The translations under genes and the position numbers were made by a program. From Guyanagaster necrorhizus (lineage: Eukaryota; Basidiomycota; Agaricomycetes; Agaricales; Physalacriaceae): a stretch of DNA of 64,000 nt. Under the pieces are notes generated by a model. That model saw only the letters and a program-made list of their open reading frames with translations. It was not told the DNA's origin and did no database searches. The stretch covers positions 134,655-198,654 of the forward strand of contig NW_025064913.1 in NCBI RefSeq assembly GCF_019112545.1, in the 5' to 3' direction. Positions 1 to 11,500 of this stretch are shown here, one piece after another. Each line of letters starts with the position of its first letter. Position 1 is the first letter of the stretch.

Positions 1-689
1 CACAGCTAGGAGTTAATGTTTCCATGACATCTGATCAACAGTTCATTCCATTGTCATAAACCCACAAATCTTGCTTTCCCACATAATACTCGTCTTTGAC
101 TTCGCAGAGAACTGACATGGCAGCAAGCAGTCCCCGAGAACATCGTAGTGGAAGAGGGCATTCGAAAACACCCCCCAAAGACCGGCAGTTGGTCGTTTCC
201 TCCCACCATATTTGCCCTTATGTTAGTCCATGAAGAACCATATCACCGGCTCGCAATTTGAAGGTCACTACTACTACTACAGCGAGGTGTTTCTTTTCTA
301 CGACTGGGTGAGGATTTCGCCATCGTCTCTCTCAAAGATTCTTATCCCCATAGCTGAACGACTTCAGTCTTGGTCTATTCCCCTCCTCATAGCCGACGGT
401 TCATCCCTCAGTGAATGTCACGTCTATTTCTGTCCACAGGTTTGCCTGTTTCATCAGCACCAAAGGAGCGCCGGCAACCAACGCCGAGACTAGCGATTAA
501 CGCCTTCGTTACGCAAATCATTCTCAGCTCGGGTATATTGTTGCGAGAAGAAAAGCGTCTACATACAAGCGAAACGTTCATCCGTCTTGTGAATACAAAC
601 ACCAGCCCGCGTTTCGGAGCGATACTTACCAAGGGGGGGAGGGGGCGCCTGTTAAAAGGTTAGAAGACGCTGAAAAGAGAAATTCACCT
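1..689. other. Left-edge stretch, no gene recognised
   Basis: I see no convincing coding exon, RNA gene or repeat here. Short open frames exist on both strands, but none resembles a known protein and none shows a coherent splice pattern. Confidence 0.5.
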
Positions 690-982
690 GGTCGGTGCTC
701 ATGTATCATGTATATCCTGCGCCGTGAAGAGAAGCGCCCATTTCCAAGCTTCGCTATTGGCGTTTGAGCTCGATTACCAGATGAATTATGTTCCCTGTAA
801 ATTTGAAGACCAGTCAGCCCTCAAGCTCAAGATTCATCGACATCTTCTTGGGGTTAAGAAGACTCTGCCGCCAACTGGATACCACTCCTATTGGACGGCA
901 CTCGTTGGTAATACATCAAAGAGAGGTGATATGCCGGGTTTGGATGGCGTCAAAGGGGGATGTCGGTCAATAAAGTATGGTA

Positions 983-1260
983 TCATCTGTGTACGATGAT
1001 ATAGACAACGACGTAGCAGCCAGGACAACTCACAACTCCCGACAACCCTGCGTGATCAATCACCTTGTTTTCGGCCTCATCACAAGTCTCGTCCTCCATG
1101 ACAGACTTGGCATTAACTAGGACGACAACCTCCTCCAAGGAGTGACCCACCTCCATCATCCTCCTCGTCCAATCAATCGCCATATCCGACCTATCGACCT
1201 CGGTGCAACGAACCTCGGAGCGATTCAGAGGTACGACGATCATAAACTGTACGACGCATA
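983..1260 (-). pseudogene. Broken 3' end of an F-box-type gene (duplicate of the gene at 3434-4492)
   Basis: The minus-strand frame carries a segment (LNRSEVRCTEVDRSDMAIDW, then a stretch ending VVVLVNAKS) that matches the C-terminal part of the F-box protein at 3434-4492 (LDRSEVRWTKVDVSEIAVDW, ending VVILINAKS). No N-terminal F-box region or leucine-rich middle lies upstream of it, so only the 3' end is present. After NAKS the frame differs from the other copy because of small insertions and deletions. The nucleotide similarity continues into the 3' flank of both copies, down to about 690 here and about 2935 in the other. This is a truncated duplicate, not a functional gene; the direction of copying cannot be told. 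Confidence 0.7.
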
Positions 1261-1290
1261 CATAGCTATATATTATTAGCACTGTCGATG

Positions 1291-2930
1291 TTCGAAACGG
1301 AGGATAATCGTCCTCCTTAATGGATGGAGGAGATAAAAATGTGCTTCATTGTGCAACGAGGCAACGAAAAAATGAGCCTCGTTGACTCGGAGCTGAGGGG
1401 GGGCCGGGTCTTGTTTTCCCACCGCTCCCGGTGAACCAAATATTTAAGATGCGGGCAGGGCAAGTACCGTAACACCCATCACAACAGTGATGTGATCCCT
1501 CCGCTCGTAGGCATCAAGAGCAGGCAAGTACTCGCTCCACCTACAGCACAGGTCAAAAATCGTTTTCATCGAATTTGCACGGCTACGGTGGATGTTACAA
1601 CCCAGACGGATCAATTCCGCCAGCGTCCCAAGACACAATCTTGCCATGGATTGTGTCCCCTCGGTCCCCGAGTCACTTCAGCCCAAGACTATCAAGAAGT
1701 ATCTCACGTACATCAAGTCCCTGCACACAAGATCTTGGTATGCCCTTCACAGCCACTGACACTCCCCACTTGTCGAAAACGAATCAAGCGTTATCACGGG
1801 GGAGAAAAGATCGAAAAGCCCCAAGCAGCCAGCCAGTCACCCTCTCTGTCTTGTAGGCAATCCTCGTGCACCTGTCAAGCCTGGCCACTCAGTTATCTAT
1901 GCTGCCTGCTGTGTAGGCCTACTCCGATGTGGAGAAATTCACAGCCCAGCAGTCCTCGACGAAGCCATTCACCCCAACATTTCAGCTGTCCCAAACATCA
2001 TTCCGATTCCTCCCTGACGGGGATCCATCCTTTCCCCCCTGGCTCTAAAACGCAACGCAACCCCCTTCCGCAAAGGCGTCTCCATTCGGCTGACAGCAGT
2101 AGCACCCAAGGCACCTCTTTCCTGAGTCTCTTCCCCCTTTTCCCTCTCCCGATGAACCCCTTAAACCCATAACGCATTCAATTTTTTCCTCTCCGAAATT
2201 CGTGAGGCTCCCACGTCGGCAGGCCTGCACCCATCATTATATTCTGGTCACAGCTTTCAGCGAGGAGGAGCAACAGCGGCCGCTGCTTGATTGTTGGCGC
2301 AGCGATACCTACAAGCTTTCAAGAACTCGTTCCCCAATGTAACTCGCATTGACCCCGAAGCCAACGCAACTAGTCAGTCTAAAGCATCAGTGAGAGAGAA
2401 AGCAACCCACACCCCCATCCGGGGTACAGGTCCATGTTGCACGATCAGCGGGGCGAGAGAAGGAGCATCCCAGACGACAGACAGCAGTGGGTATGCACGA
2501 AAGGGGGCCAGGTTTGGGCGATCAGTCTCTCCCACGCATGTATACTCGGAATCCCAACCCACGACGGCGTTCGGCTCCCTTACACCCCCCCTCCCTACTA
2601 CACATGGGTGACCTGACAAGCGCTACCAATGCCCGGGTACCGTGCACTGGATATCAAAAGAGTGGCCCAAAGCAAGCATTTTCACATTCAATCCGGGGGG
2701 GGGAATATTAGAACAAACCTGGATGCAAATCCACTAAGTGCATAGATGGGTTCTTAAACCGTGCAACTCGAAGCCATCCTCCCACGCAGTTGTGTGTGAT
2801 ATATTGGGCGAAAAAGGAACCAAACCAAGTACGGCCTCGAAACCCCCGTTTCTCGCGCCCTGTCACCAAAAAGCCCCCCCCGATACCCCAGTAAATAGAG
2901 AGACTACACACCTCACACAGTTCATCTGGA
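1291..2930. other. Intergenic, no gene recognised
   Basis: The plus strand is pyrimidine- and proline-codon-rich, and long open frames here (for example 1492-2172) have biased low-complexity composition and no recognisable domain. I see no tRNA or clear mobile element. Confidence 0.45.
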
Positions 2931-2934
2931 CAGC

Positions 2935-3433
2935 TGGGTAGGTGCTCACGTATCAAGCATCCTGCGCGCGAAGAGAGAGAGAGAACACCCGTTTCCTTTC
3001 CTTTCCCAAAGATTCGCTTGCATGGAAAAAAAAACGGCTTCTTCTCCATGACACTGTTAGCTATGATCCTAAACAAATACGTGTGATCGCTAATATCTTT
3101 TGCAGTGGGGTTGGCAGCAGGAGGAAAAGACAGATATTCAGGGGACAAATCGGTAAGAGAAAGATGCGTTAAGACTGAGGAAAGATTTCAGATCATCTTT
3201 GTTTCTGTCTGGCATTGCCCTTGAGCTCCATGAATTAACGCTTCATCGACAGGGCTAAGAAGACTACACCACCGATCGTATACTATGATTGATGGCCTTA
3301 CGGAGACTCTCAGTCGAACTTTGGAGCAAAACAGACCGTTGACAAGCGTATCGTATACGAGAAATATACGTCAATGGTATCATCTGTGGACGACGCTCAG
3401 AAGGGATAGACGACCGGGGAGTAGCAGGACAGC
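2935..3433. repeat. 3' flank of the F-box gene, duplicated at about 690-980
   Basis: Read on the plus strand, short blocks line up with 690-980 in the same order: ggtgctcaNgtatca and cctgcgc followed by gaagaga near the left end, then ttcatcgaca with taagaagact, then ggtatcatctgtg just before the coding part. This shows that the F-box gene 3' end and its downstream DNA were duplicated together. Confidence 0.65.
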
Positions 3434-4492
3434 TCACAGCTTTAACAGCCCGCGTGAGCATCCATCCACACTGTTCGGTCTCATCACAAGGTGCGTCTTC
3501 GACTTTGCATTAATCAGGATGACAACCTGCTCCAAGCGGGGACCGAGACCCAGCAACGTCCTCGTCCAATCAACCGCAATTTCCGACACATCCACCTTGG
3601 TCCAACGAACTTCGGATCGATCCAGGGGAGCGAACACGGTGAAGGAACGGAGGCGGCAGGTATCGGGTACGGGTGTCATACCCCGGATGAGGATCCGACT
3701 AGTCAGTGAAAAGAGATGCGACTCACGCCCTCCCCTCGAATCCACCAACACCGCCTTTTCCAACCTCGGCGCACGCCCGACGAGCTCATCCACACCGGGC
3801 AACCACGAATCCGCTTCCAAGGTGAGAGGGTAAACGAGCTCTCTCAGGCTCTCCAGCGAAATCACACCATCCCTCCCAAGCAGATACCTTATCCACCTCG
3901 GATGAAGATGCCCGATCCCCACCTCGAGCGTCTCCAATTCGCCACACAACCCACCCCGCACCCGACGGTCGCCAGCCCTCCTGCCAACAGTCATAACATT
4001 CAGCACCAACCCCTTCAACCTTGGCATACACCCAAAGAACGCCCCCAGCTCCGCAAGATTGCTAAAATACACCCCATCAAGCGTGAGGCTCGTCAGCCGG
4101 GGCAGTACACCCTGCACGCCCGTTCGCACGCGATGCCTCTCATCCAAATACATCTGCCCCGCAAACTCGGCGCTCCGCAGCGCCACGAGCAGGGGCAGCA
4201 CCCGCGGCAAGGCCTCCTCCGTCCACGCGTTTGTGCGCATCCCACCCCCGTGGCCCAGGGGCAGCCGCCGCTCAAAGATCGTGAGGCTCTCGACAAGCGG
4301 GGCTTTCGGCGTCGGGAACCGCGCGCACCGGTTCGTCTCGGAGTGCGGCTGGGGCGGGTAGAACGTGACATGTCGGAAGAGATGGTGTTGGGACCGAGGG
4401 AGGAAAGCGCGGGAGACGAGGGCGCACGCGGAGAGTGCGGAGAGGTCATCGGCGAGGTGGTCGATGATGAGGTCGTATATCTCTGGGGGCAT
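3434..4492 (-). CDS. F-box domain protein, basidiomycete type
   Basis: Predicted single-exon protein of 352 aa. The N-terminus (MPPEIYDLIIDHLADDLSAL, then ACALVSRAFLPRSQHHLFRH) is a typical fungal F-box: a PPEI/LP-like start, a hydrophobic helix, and a C-x-LVSR-x-F block followed by an arginine/histidine-rich stretch, within residues 1-45. The rest has loosely repeated leucine-rich segments (for example LPRLTSLTLDGVYFSNLAEL) as in F-box/LRR adaptors, which bind Skp1 in SCF ubiquitin ligases and choose substrates; the substrate here is unknown. The start is the ATG just upstream of the F-box. A GTGAGT donor-like site at about 3726 would allow only a 28-nt intron, so I keep one exon. A partial duplicate lies at 983-1260. 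A hexanucleotide-type repeat lies about 25 bp upstream of the ATG. Confidence 0.8.
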   Translation of the reverse strand: MPPEIYDLIIDHLADDLSALSACALVSRAFLPRSQHHLFRHVTFYPPQPHSETNRCARFPTPKAPLVESLTIFERRLPLGHGGGMRTNAWTEEALPRVLPLLVALRSAEFAGQMYLDERHRVRTGVQGVLPRLTSLTLDGVYFSNLAELGAFFGCMPRLKGLVLNVMTVGRRAGDRRVRGGLCGELETLEVGIGHLHPRWIRYLLGRDGVISLESLRELVYPLTLEADSWLPGVDELVGRAPRLEKAVLVDSRGGRESHLFSLTSRILIRGMTPVPDTCRLRSFTVFAPLDRSEVRWTKVDVSEIAVDWTRTLLGLGPRLEQVVILINAKSKTHLVMRPNSVDGCSRGLLKL

Positions 4493-4514
4493 GTAGGACG
4501 GAAAGATGGGAGCA

Positions 4515-4541
4515 TGGTATATGTATATGTATATGTATATG
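4515..4541. repeat. Simple sequence repeat (ATATGT)n
   Basis: About four copies of tatatg/atatgt lie immediately upstream of the F-box gene start, on its 5' UTR or promoter side. It is a microsatellite and may vary between strains. Confidence 0.85.
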
Positions 4542-5080
4542 AATGTCTGAGAGATACAAACGCGCTGTCAGGGCACCACGATCGTTACCAACCCCCTATG
4601 GATCGTCGTTCAACGTTAACCCACGTAATCGATTATCCGTCTGTGGACCTCATCCTGTTACTCGCGCATATCTCCCAGCTTTCCAGTAGCCGCAATAAGT
4701 CCTGTCCAACAAACATTCCTGTCAGACACACACACACCCGAACAAAGCGTTTGAATGTTCGTAAGAAAGGAAAGATGCGTCTCGGCAAACGCCGGTTGAA
4801 TGCTCCCGTGCGCTACCTGTCCCCTTTTGGTGATCTTCAGGATGAGGGTTACGCCAACGTTAATAACGTTTATCCTTCACTTGTTCGACACCTACTGCGC
4901 CCCAGTGTTAAAAGTCGTTCCTATCAACCCCAAATATTACTACCTCATGTCCTCCCAAGCAGGGTGAGAACGACACGGTTCAGAACGTTCAAGCTTCAAG
5001 GGTGTTTGTGTCGCATAAATCAAGGCACGCTCAAAGTACCGCAGTCGAGTCCATGCAGGGAATTGATCGCCCCTACATTT

Positions 5081-5157
5081 ATGCTCCCGGAAAACGCCGA
5101 TCTCTCATCCAGAGGCATACCTCTACGTTATGGCCCTTCGCGAGCCGAGTAGGACTA
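5081..5157 (+). repeat. Direct repeat, copy 1 (partner at 6174-6250)
   Basis: The segment starts atgctcccgg, then has aaaacgccgatctctcatc, cctctacgttat and gccgagtaggact. The same blocks in the same order occur at 6174-6250 (atgcttccgg, gaaaacgccgacctctcat, cctctacgttat, gccgaatagaact). Nothing coding is evident. Confidence 0.7.
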
Positions 5158-6173
5158 GGGCTTGAAGAACCGATTCAATTGAACGTACGGACCCTCATGG
5201 ATCATTCCCCCCATTCCCTCTCTCCCCTGTTAACCCAGGCCTTAACAAGCGCGTACCGTGCTCAGGTCAGCATATCCTGGTCCTCTCAGCATCGCCCACA
5301 ACTGCTCTATTAATAACCACCGGCATCTCACCCGCCCCTCGTTGGTTTCATTCCCTCCCTCCCTCCTCCCCTTTGTTTAGCTTTCTCGAGAGAGACTATC
5401 TTAGCACGACACTCCCTCCATCTATTGTTCGGGTAGGAGACAGGGGCGCCGCTCCCTTCTTCCCCTTCACATCGGAAAGGGACGCAGCAGCCAGCCCCAT
5501 CGCACGCGCGCCTGTTCTTCATCTTCGGCCCCCCCCTCGGACTTTTCATTCACATACCCCTCCCCTAATCCCCCCTCTCCCCTGCGGTTCGCCGCATAAC
5601 TAGGACCGGTCGATACCATTAGTCCCGAATTCCTTGCGAGATAAGTCAATCACCACTAGTACCCCCAGATTATAACGACTATTATGGCTTCGTAAACAGA
5701 AAAACAAAAAGAAACAAAAAAAAAAACTTGCCTAAGCACCGGATGCGGACTGTTGGGAATATTGTATTAAGAAACGATTCTCAACCTTGCGAGCTCGTTC
5801 ATCACATGACAAGTCCAACCTCCCGAAGGATGGTCCGATCTGTTCCCTCCAACTTGATGATAAATCCAGACAAGACGAGCATAGACTGAATAGCCAAAGG
5901 CCAAAGAAACTGAGCGCCTACGTACAACACAAACCAATGCCCTCCACAGGAATTGAATCTACAACCTCAACATCAAAACAAAAAAATGTTAAACGCACCC
6001 TAGCCCGACCCAGACATCAATTTATTAAATTCAGAGATAGCTTAAACCAACATCGGCGCTAACTCACTCCCAAGCTCAGATCCCTTCCATTCCGAGGAGC
6101 GCGCGCAGCAGAAATTTCCCGAACGCGTCTTAAGTACCTCGAACACATTTTCCGTCCCTCCCGCACAACACTT
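5158..6173. other. Intergenic, no gene recognised
   Basis: Pyrimidine-rich with homopolymer C and A runs. No recognisable exon series and no RNA gene. Confidence 0.45.
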
Positions 6174-6250
6174 ATGCTTCCGGGCACCGGGAAAACGCCG
6201 ACCTCTCATCTACATGGTCGTATACCCTCTACGTTATAAGCCGAATAGAA
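6174..6250 (+). repeat. Direct repeat, copy 2 (partner at 5081-5157)
   Basis: Second copy of the repeat at 5081-5157, with a small insertion between atgcttccgg and the gaaaacgccg block. Spacing between copies is about 1.1 kb. Confidence 0.7.
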
Positions 6251-8500
6251 CTACTACTTGACAACCGTGGTCGAACACCCTCGGATTGGAATTTGAGTCG
6301 TCGTCGTCTCTCAATCTAAGGTTTTTTCTTTTTTTCTTTTCTTTTTGCCCGGATCCAGGTGGAAGTTGTCGGTTTCGTTTCGCGCCGGCCTTGCTTGGCC
6401 TCGTCGTATCATGCAAAAACCCAGCGTATTATTAACCCACAATTCTTGCTCGCCCTCGCAGGGAGTCGTTCCTGTCCAAGGGGAAGACAAAAAGCTTCCA
6501 TTCCTAATACTCGAATGATGATGCTCTTACCCTCCCCCCCTCCCAACATGAGTCACGGGCTCCGAAACGGTGGTTAAATAAACCTCACTGGCTCAGGAGC
6601 AAAAAATTTAATCTACGCTTTCTCAAGCGCAGTCGTATACCTCCGATCATGATCCTGAGTCCACCACTACAAGAAATTGGCTGAACCCACTTCCTTTCTA
6701 CGCAATGGAACATTCCATACTAGGGACATCAATGTTGCTTACCACCGTAAGAGCTGTGAAAAAAAAAAAACACCCATTGGATTGTAGTTATTCAGTACGA
6801 TCTAAAGTTTGCGACCATCCATATTTATGCCCTCAAGTTCCGACATCAAAATATAATATGTTCAAGCTATGTGGTGAAAAAAAAAAAGAGAGAAATCTGA
6901 GGCTGTTATGTATTCCAAGTAAAATATGGGTTTGTGTTATGTACTCTTGCTTCCTCATCTGGAAGCCCCCAACAAAAAATGTCTTGAGTCATGAGTTACT
7001 TTCATAGTCCAGTATATAAATTTTTCTAACAATATTTGTTTCATTTTTAAATTACTTCATAATATTTTCACAATGCTTGAAGAAAAACGCTCGCACGTCC
7101 ATATGGGGCATAAAGTATATAACCCACTGGCAGGAATGCTTCTGCCAATATAGAACAGGTTGATTGGACTATACAAAGCCAAGCCTCGTAAGGACAATCA
7201 GCTCGATTCTCCTGCCGGTCCTAATCTACCAAGGCGAGCAAACGTGAACTCTGTATTATTATCATTATTACAGTGACACGCCGAACAAATTCGGGTTCGC
7301 AGAACAGCGCATGGCCCTCCTACTTCTCTCGTATCCACCAAGATGCCTTCTTCATAAACTCCTCATGTTTATCCAATTCCATTAACGTGTCCCCCCACAG
7401 CAAGTCCCTCGACACAGAGTGCAAAGCCTTCTCCATCCTGCGTACGAATGTCCTCGCCACACTTCTGATGCTTTCTGGAAATCATGCAGATCGGGGGAGG
7501 GGGAGGGGAAGATGGTAATAGAATAAGTGTGAGGATCTCCGGTCGCATGGGATCACACCGAGCGTGATATTTGCCCGGCCGTAGGGAGCGAAGCGGTCGG
7601 GGTGCAATGATACCTCTACGGGACCTGGGTTCGGAAGGGTCAACGATACGCAGCCAAGGGAAAAATAAATAAATACCAGCCAATGACAATTGCCCCAAAA
7701 CAAAATACGGCCTGGCTGGCCTCTGATTCCGTGCTCGCGAGCGTTTTGAATAAGCCTACCCGACCCCAACTCGACCGCCGATCAAAGAACTCCCTAGCCT
7801 CACCTCATACCGTCAGAAACCCCCGCGCATACCCCGAGCAGACCTACCATATACAGACTCTCCAGCAACTGCTTATCCCCCCAACTGGTGAGCCCCGTTC
7901 AAGCCCGACACGAACACGACGGGTGGTTTTCCTGGGGTGCCGGCAGCCTCAACGCACCAGGCGATAAATTGGCCAGACAGTATTGGCTTGGGGGAGGGAG
8001 GGGTAATTTTTAAAAGTAGTAAGTGGGCGTGAATCCATTATTCACCTCTTTCATTTCGTAACGTTTGCCTGTGAGACGACTCTGGATGCGAGGCCTGGGG
8101 AAACAAAAAAAAATGGAGTCAGTTGAACGGAGAGGGTTTCTTTTGGTTAGGAAATGGTAAAGTAAAGTTTCGAAGTAAACCAGCGCCGCGAGAGTAGGGG
8201 GACCGTCCGATGTTAAATGAATATCCATCACTCTTAATGTTTGCTGGCGTTCTGGGTAATCACCTCATCGATTGAATGCACGCTGACCAAGTTCGGGCCA
8301 CGGATGATGGGAAATGCGGACGAGGGGGTGTGGTGTTCAGATTCCGTTCAATGAATGAAAAGAAGGTACTGGGTTCAGGAAAGAGAGGACATGCAGGTAG
8401 TTACCATTACAGAGAATACGTACTCGTGAAGTCACCGTATGGGTGTGGTCCTCCACGAGCGAGAAACCCGTTGAATCACTTAGCGCATCCTTTCCTGGTG
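6251..8500. other. Intergenic, no gene recognised
   Basis: Contains A/T homopolymers and a purine-rich run near 7490-7515. Short open frames only; no domain, tRNA or clear repeat recognised. Confidence 0.45.
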
Positions 8501-11500
8501 GGATCTCGTAGATGACTCCTATGGCCGCAAACTGGGTGCGGGGGGTCAATCTAGACTTCCATGCCGGTGAGAATAATCATATTCGCGTCCCAACTTACAG
8601 ACAACTTGAAAGCAGCTTACGTTTGTCCAGTCCAAAATCGATGACGCATAGATCACGACAAACATCACATCACAAAAAGTCAACCGTAAATTCCTTGAAC
8701 CAGATCATTGGGCTATCGGCTGTTAATCCGACGAGGACAGATATAATGTCGCGCGCACTGGAGTGATTTACGTAACCGTCGATACTGCGTTAGGCATTTG
8801 CCCAACGATCTGCTCCGTAGTCTCCGTATCACCGTCTTCAACTTTCCTGTTTAGTCTGAGGCATGGCGATTAGATTTGATACGGGACAGTTACCTGGGTC
8901 ATACCTCCCTGATCAGCAGGTGCCAGGCCATTGTCTTGGGCCTGAGGCACAGAATGGTGCGCCTACTAGTAAGATGAACGCATTGCACAAGACAGGGACA
9001 GTTTCGGAAGGAATCAGCATATCGTATAGGTACGTCAGAGATGGGGAAGAAGTCATTATGGTGTATAACGTTTACAATGGCGAACCCAAACATTCCTAGC
9101 GGCGGCACTATGGTACGACTTCATTCCCAAGCCAACGGTGAAGATGACATACCCCCCCCGGCCCGGGCCTAGGTAAGAAGGGGGTAGATTCAAGATGCAA
9201 AGTGCAGGAGGAAACCGTCTCGGGAGTAATCACTTGTTCAGGCTCGCCTTTCGGGGGTGGTTTCTAAAGGCATTCCAGAACAATAGGTAGATGAAGCTCA
9301 CAGTGCTGCATGCATCATAATGCGGAATACCCAAGGAAGATCAGACAACATCTTCCTCGAGGCTCAAACAATTACCTGCAACATGGGGGAATTCAGTGCA
9401 AGAATTTTGGCGTTTTGTACACGATCATGAGGGACATGTTAGCTGAGTCTTATTTTTGAAAATTAGAGTACAATGCGGCAAAGATAAGAATAAAAAATCC
9501 ATACAGTGAAGGGAAGGAGGCTCGCTGTGCGGACGGATAAAGCGGATACAGACTAGCCGTTGCGATGTGAGGCTGGACTTGCCGTCGGGATACTCAGGGC
9601 ATATGTTGGATTGGGACCCTGAAAGATCGGAGTATGACTAGAATTAAATCAGACACGGGACGAAACCACCCGACTAAATGAAGCGCACCTTGATGGTGGT
9701 ATTGTAAAGCGGGGTTGGCTCGGGGACTGAGGCAGATAAGATGTCGATGGATGACTGAGCAGTCGACTTGGCATCGTATGAAACGCGTCCATCGACATTG
9801 TTCATTTCGATGCTAACGCGCTAATAACTGGAGCTTCGCTGACGCGCCGCGGACTTGGCTATGATGGTCCGTCTCAAGGTATCTATCTAGAAATGGGAGT
9901 AACAGAGTCAGTAAGGAACGCGTCAACACAGTGAAAGCTTCTTCAAATCTCCAAACTAGTGAGTATGACTTGAGTCATACAGGGAGGGACTACGCTAGAA
10001 GAACGTAAAATGCTAGACGTCGCCACAAATCCGTACCCTGCGGCGATCAGAAACAAATTTTGCCTAGGAGCCCCAGAAATGAATTCTTTTGTTTCATGTA
10101 ACGACGGGTGAACGAACATACCATTCGTACATCGCGTCAACTACTTCAAGAATGGTTGGGTCATGTGAGTGACGGCTTACTGAACGGTGCCTGATGTATG
10201 ATGACGACCCGGTAATCCGCGATGCCGTAAAGGATGACTTTGGATCTCCCTAAAGGCGCAATCTCCACCATCATCGCGACTTAGACATGGCGTCGGTCGT
10301 CGAAGACTTCTACGAGGCGTGGAGAACAATGGGACTAGCTAAACTATAGGTCTGGGTCATTCAAGGAAGGGTGTAGGAGCTAGCGTTGAGCGGATGTATT
10401 AATCTCGCACGGAGGGAGGGGGAATCGTCACATTACTACAAACACGTCGCTGAAAATGGTATGTTCAAAGAGTTGAAGCCAAGAAGTAAATGCCGCTTAC
10501 TTGCCGCAGGGTGGAAGGAGATGGGGATGAGGATGACGCCACGTTCCCAGAAATTCGAATGTTGCCAACTATTTTTGAACGGTGTACTTTCAAGTCACAA
10601 TAATAAGAGTTTAAAATGGGCGAACAGAAGATCTGACGGAAATGTTTGGATGGGGATGGAAATATATAGCACGAACCAACTTATTCAGCGTTGAAGATTA
10701 ATGTGGCGACTGGCGAGGGAAGGACAAGATAAGGCATTGATGGTGGCACGGGGTCCAGACTCAAGACGCGTCATAACATAAATTTACCTAAAAGCTCCCG
10801 AGCGACGATACACGTGTCTCGACTCCCGACCGGCGCAAAACGTACTTGTCTCGTATGTGAGCAGTCAGTTGGATGGATATCTCCATCAATTGACGTGCGA
10901 CTTGCGGAGAATGAAAGCCCCTCAAAAAGGGCACATCCTATTATTACTTTTGATTGAAAGAAGTACGATCCACAATCTCGGAGCCTTGACGACGAGAAGA
11001 TCACCAGAGCACCAAAGTCCGGGAATGAGAGGTGATTCCGTGAAGGATATGAAGTGGTTTATCAAAATAAGACCATATGGCCGAGATAATATATTCCCAC
11101 TTGCCTCACTGGGTTTCCAAAGACGGAGTGCGTTCTGAGTCATTCTGCACATACGTGGGAGAAAAAAAGACCGGAGACGCGTATTATGACATTCCGAGTG
11201 ATGACCCTGACTATACCGGGTGATCCCGCCAGATATGGCATGTCAGAACAATACATCCTTCTAGGCATGCGACTCAATGTTGAGCTTTACTTCATGCTGA
11301 TATTTTCAGCACAGGATATTTCCGTCTCGCGCATCAATACATATTTCAAAGGTATCATTGGTTGGTTCTCAAAGGTGAGATTGTTTCAAGTATATTTCGC
11401 GGGAAGATCAGTATTACTGTAGAAGCAGTGAATAGTAACTGAATAGCAGGTTATTATCACATGCGGCGAAATACCGGTAGCCGCGACCTTTGTCCCGTGG

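Noticed and set aside
1492..2172. 226-codon open frame, plus strand
   Set aside because: Ser/Pro/Gln-rich, matching no family, with no promoter or intron logic; it reflects the pyrimidine-rich DNA.
2708..3148. 146-codon open frame, minus strand
   Set aside because: It overlaps the duplicated 3' flank of the F-box gene, and the similar DNA near 690-800 does not conserve the frame.
3693..3727. Possible intron in the F-box gene (GTGAGT donor, TGACTAG acceptor)
   Set aside because: It would be only 28 nt, shorter than any fungal intron in this window (44 nt minimum), and the frame is open without it.
3716..5152. 478-codon open frame on the plus strand
   Set aside because: It is antisense to the F-box gene over most of its length, has low-complexity composition, and contains the ATATGT microsatellite. 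It is open because of the GC-rich codon use of the real gene.
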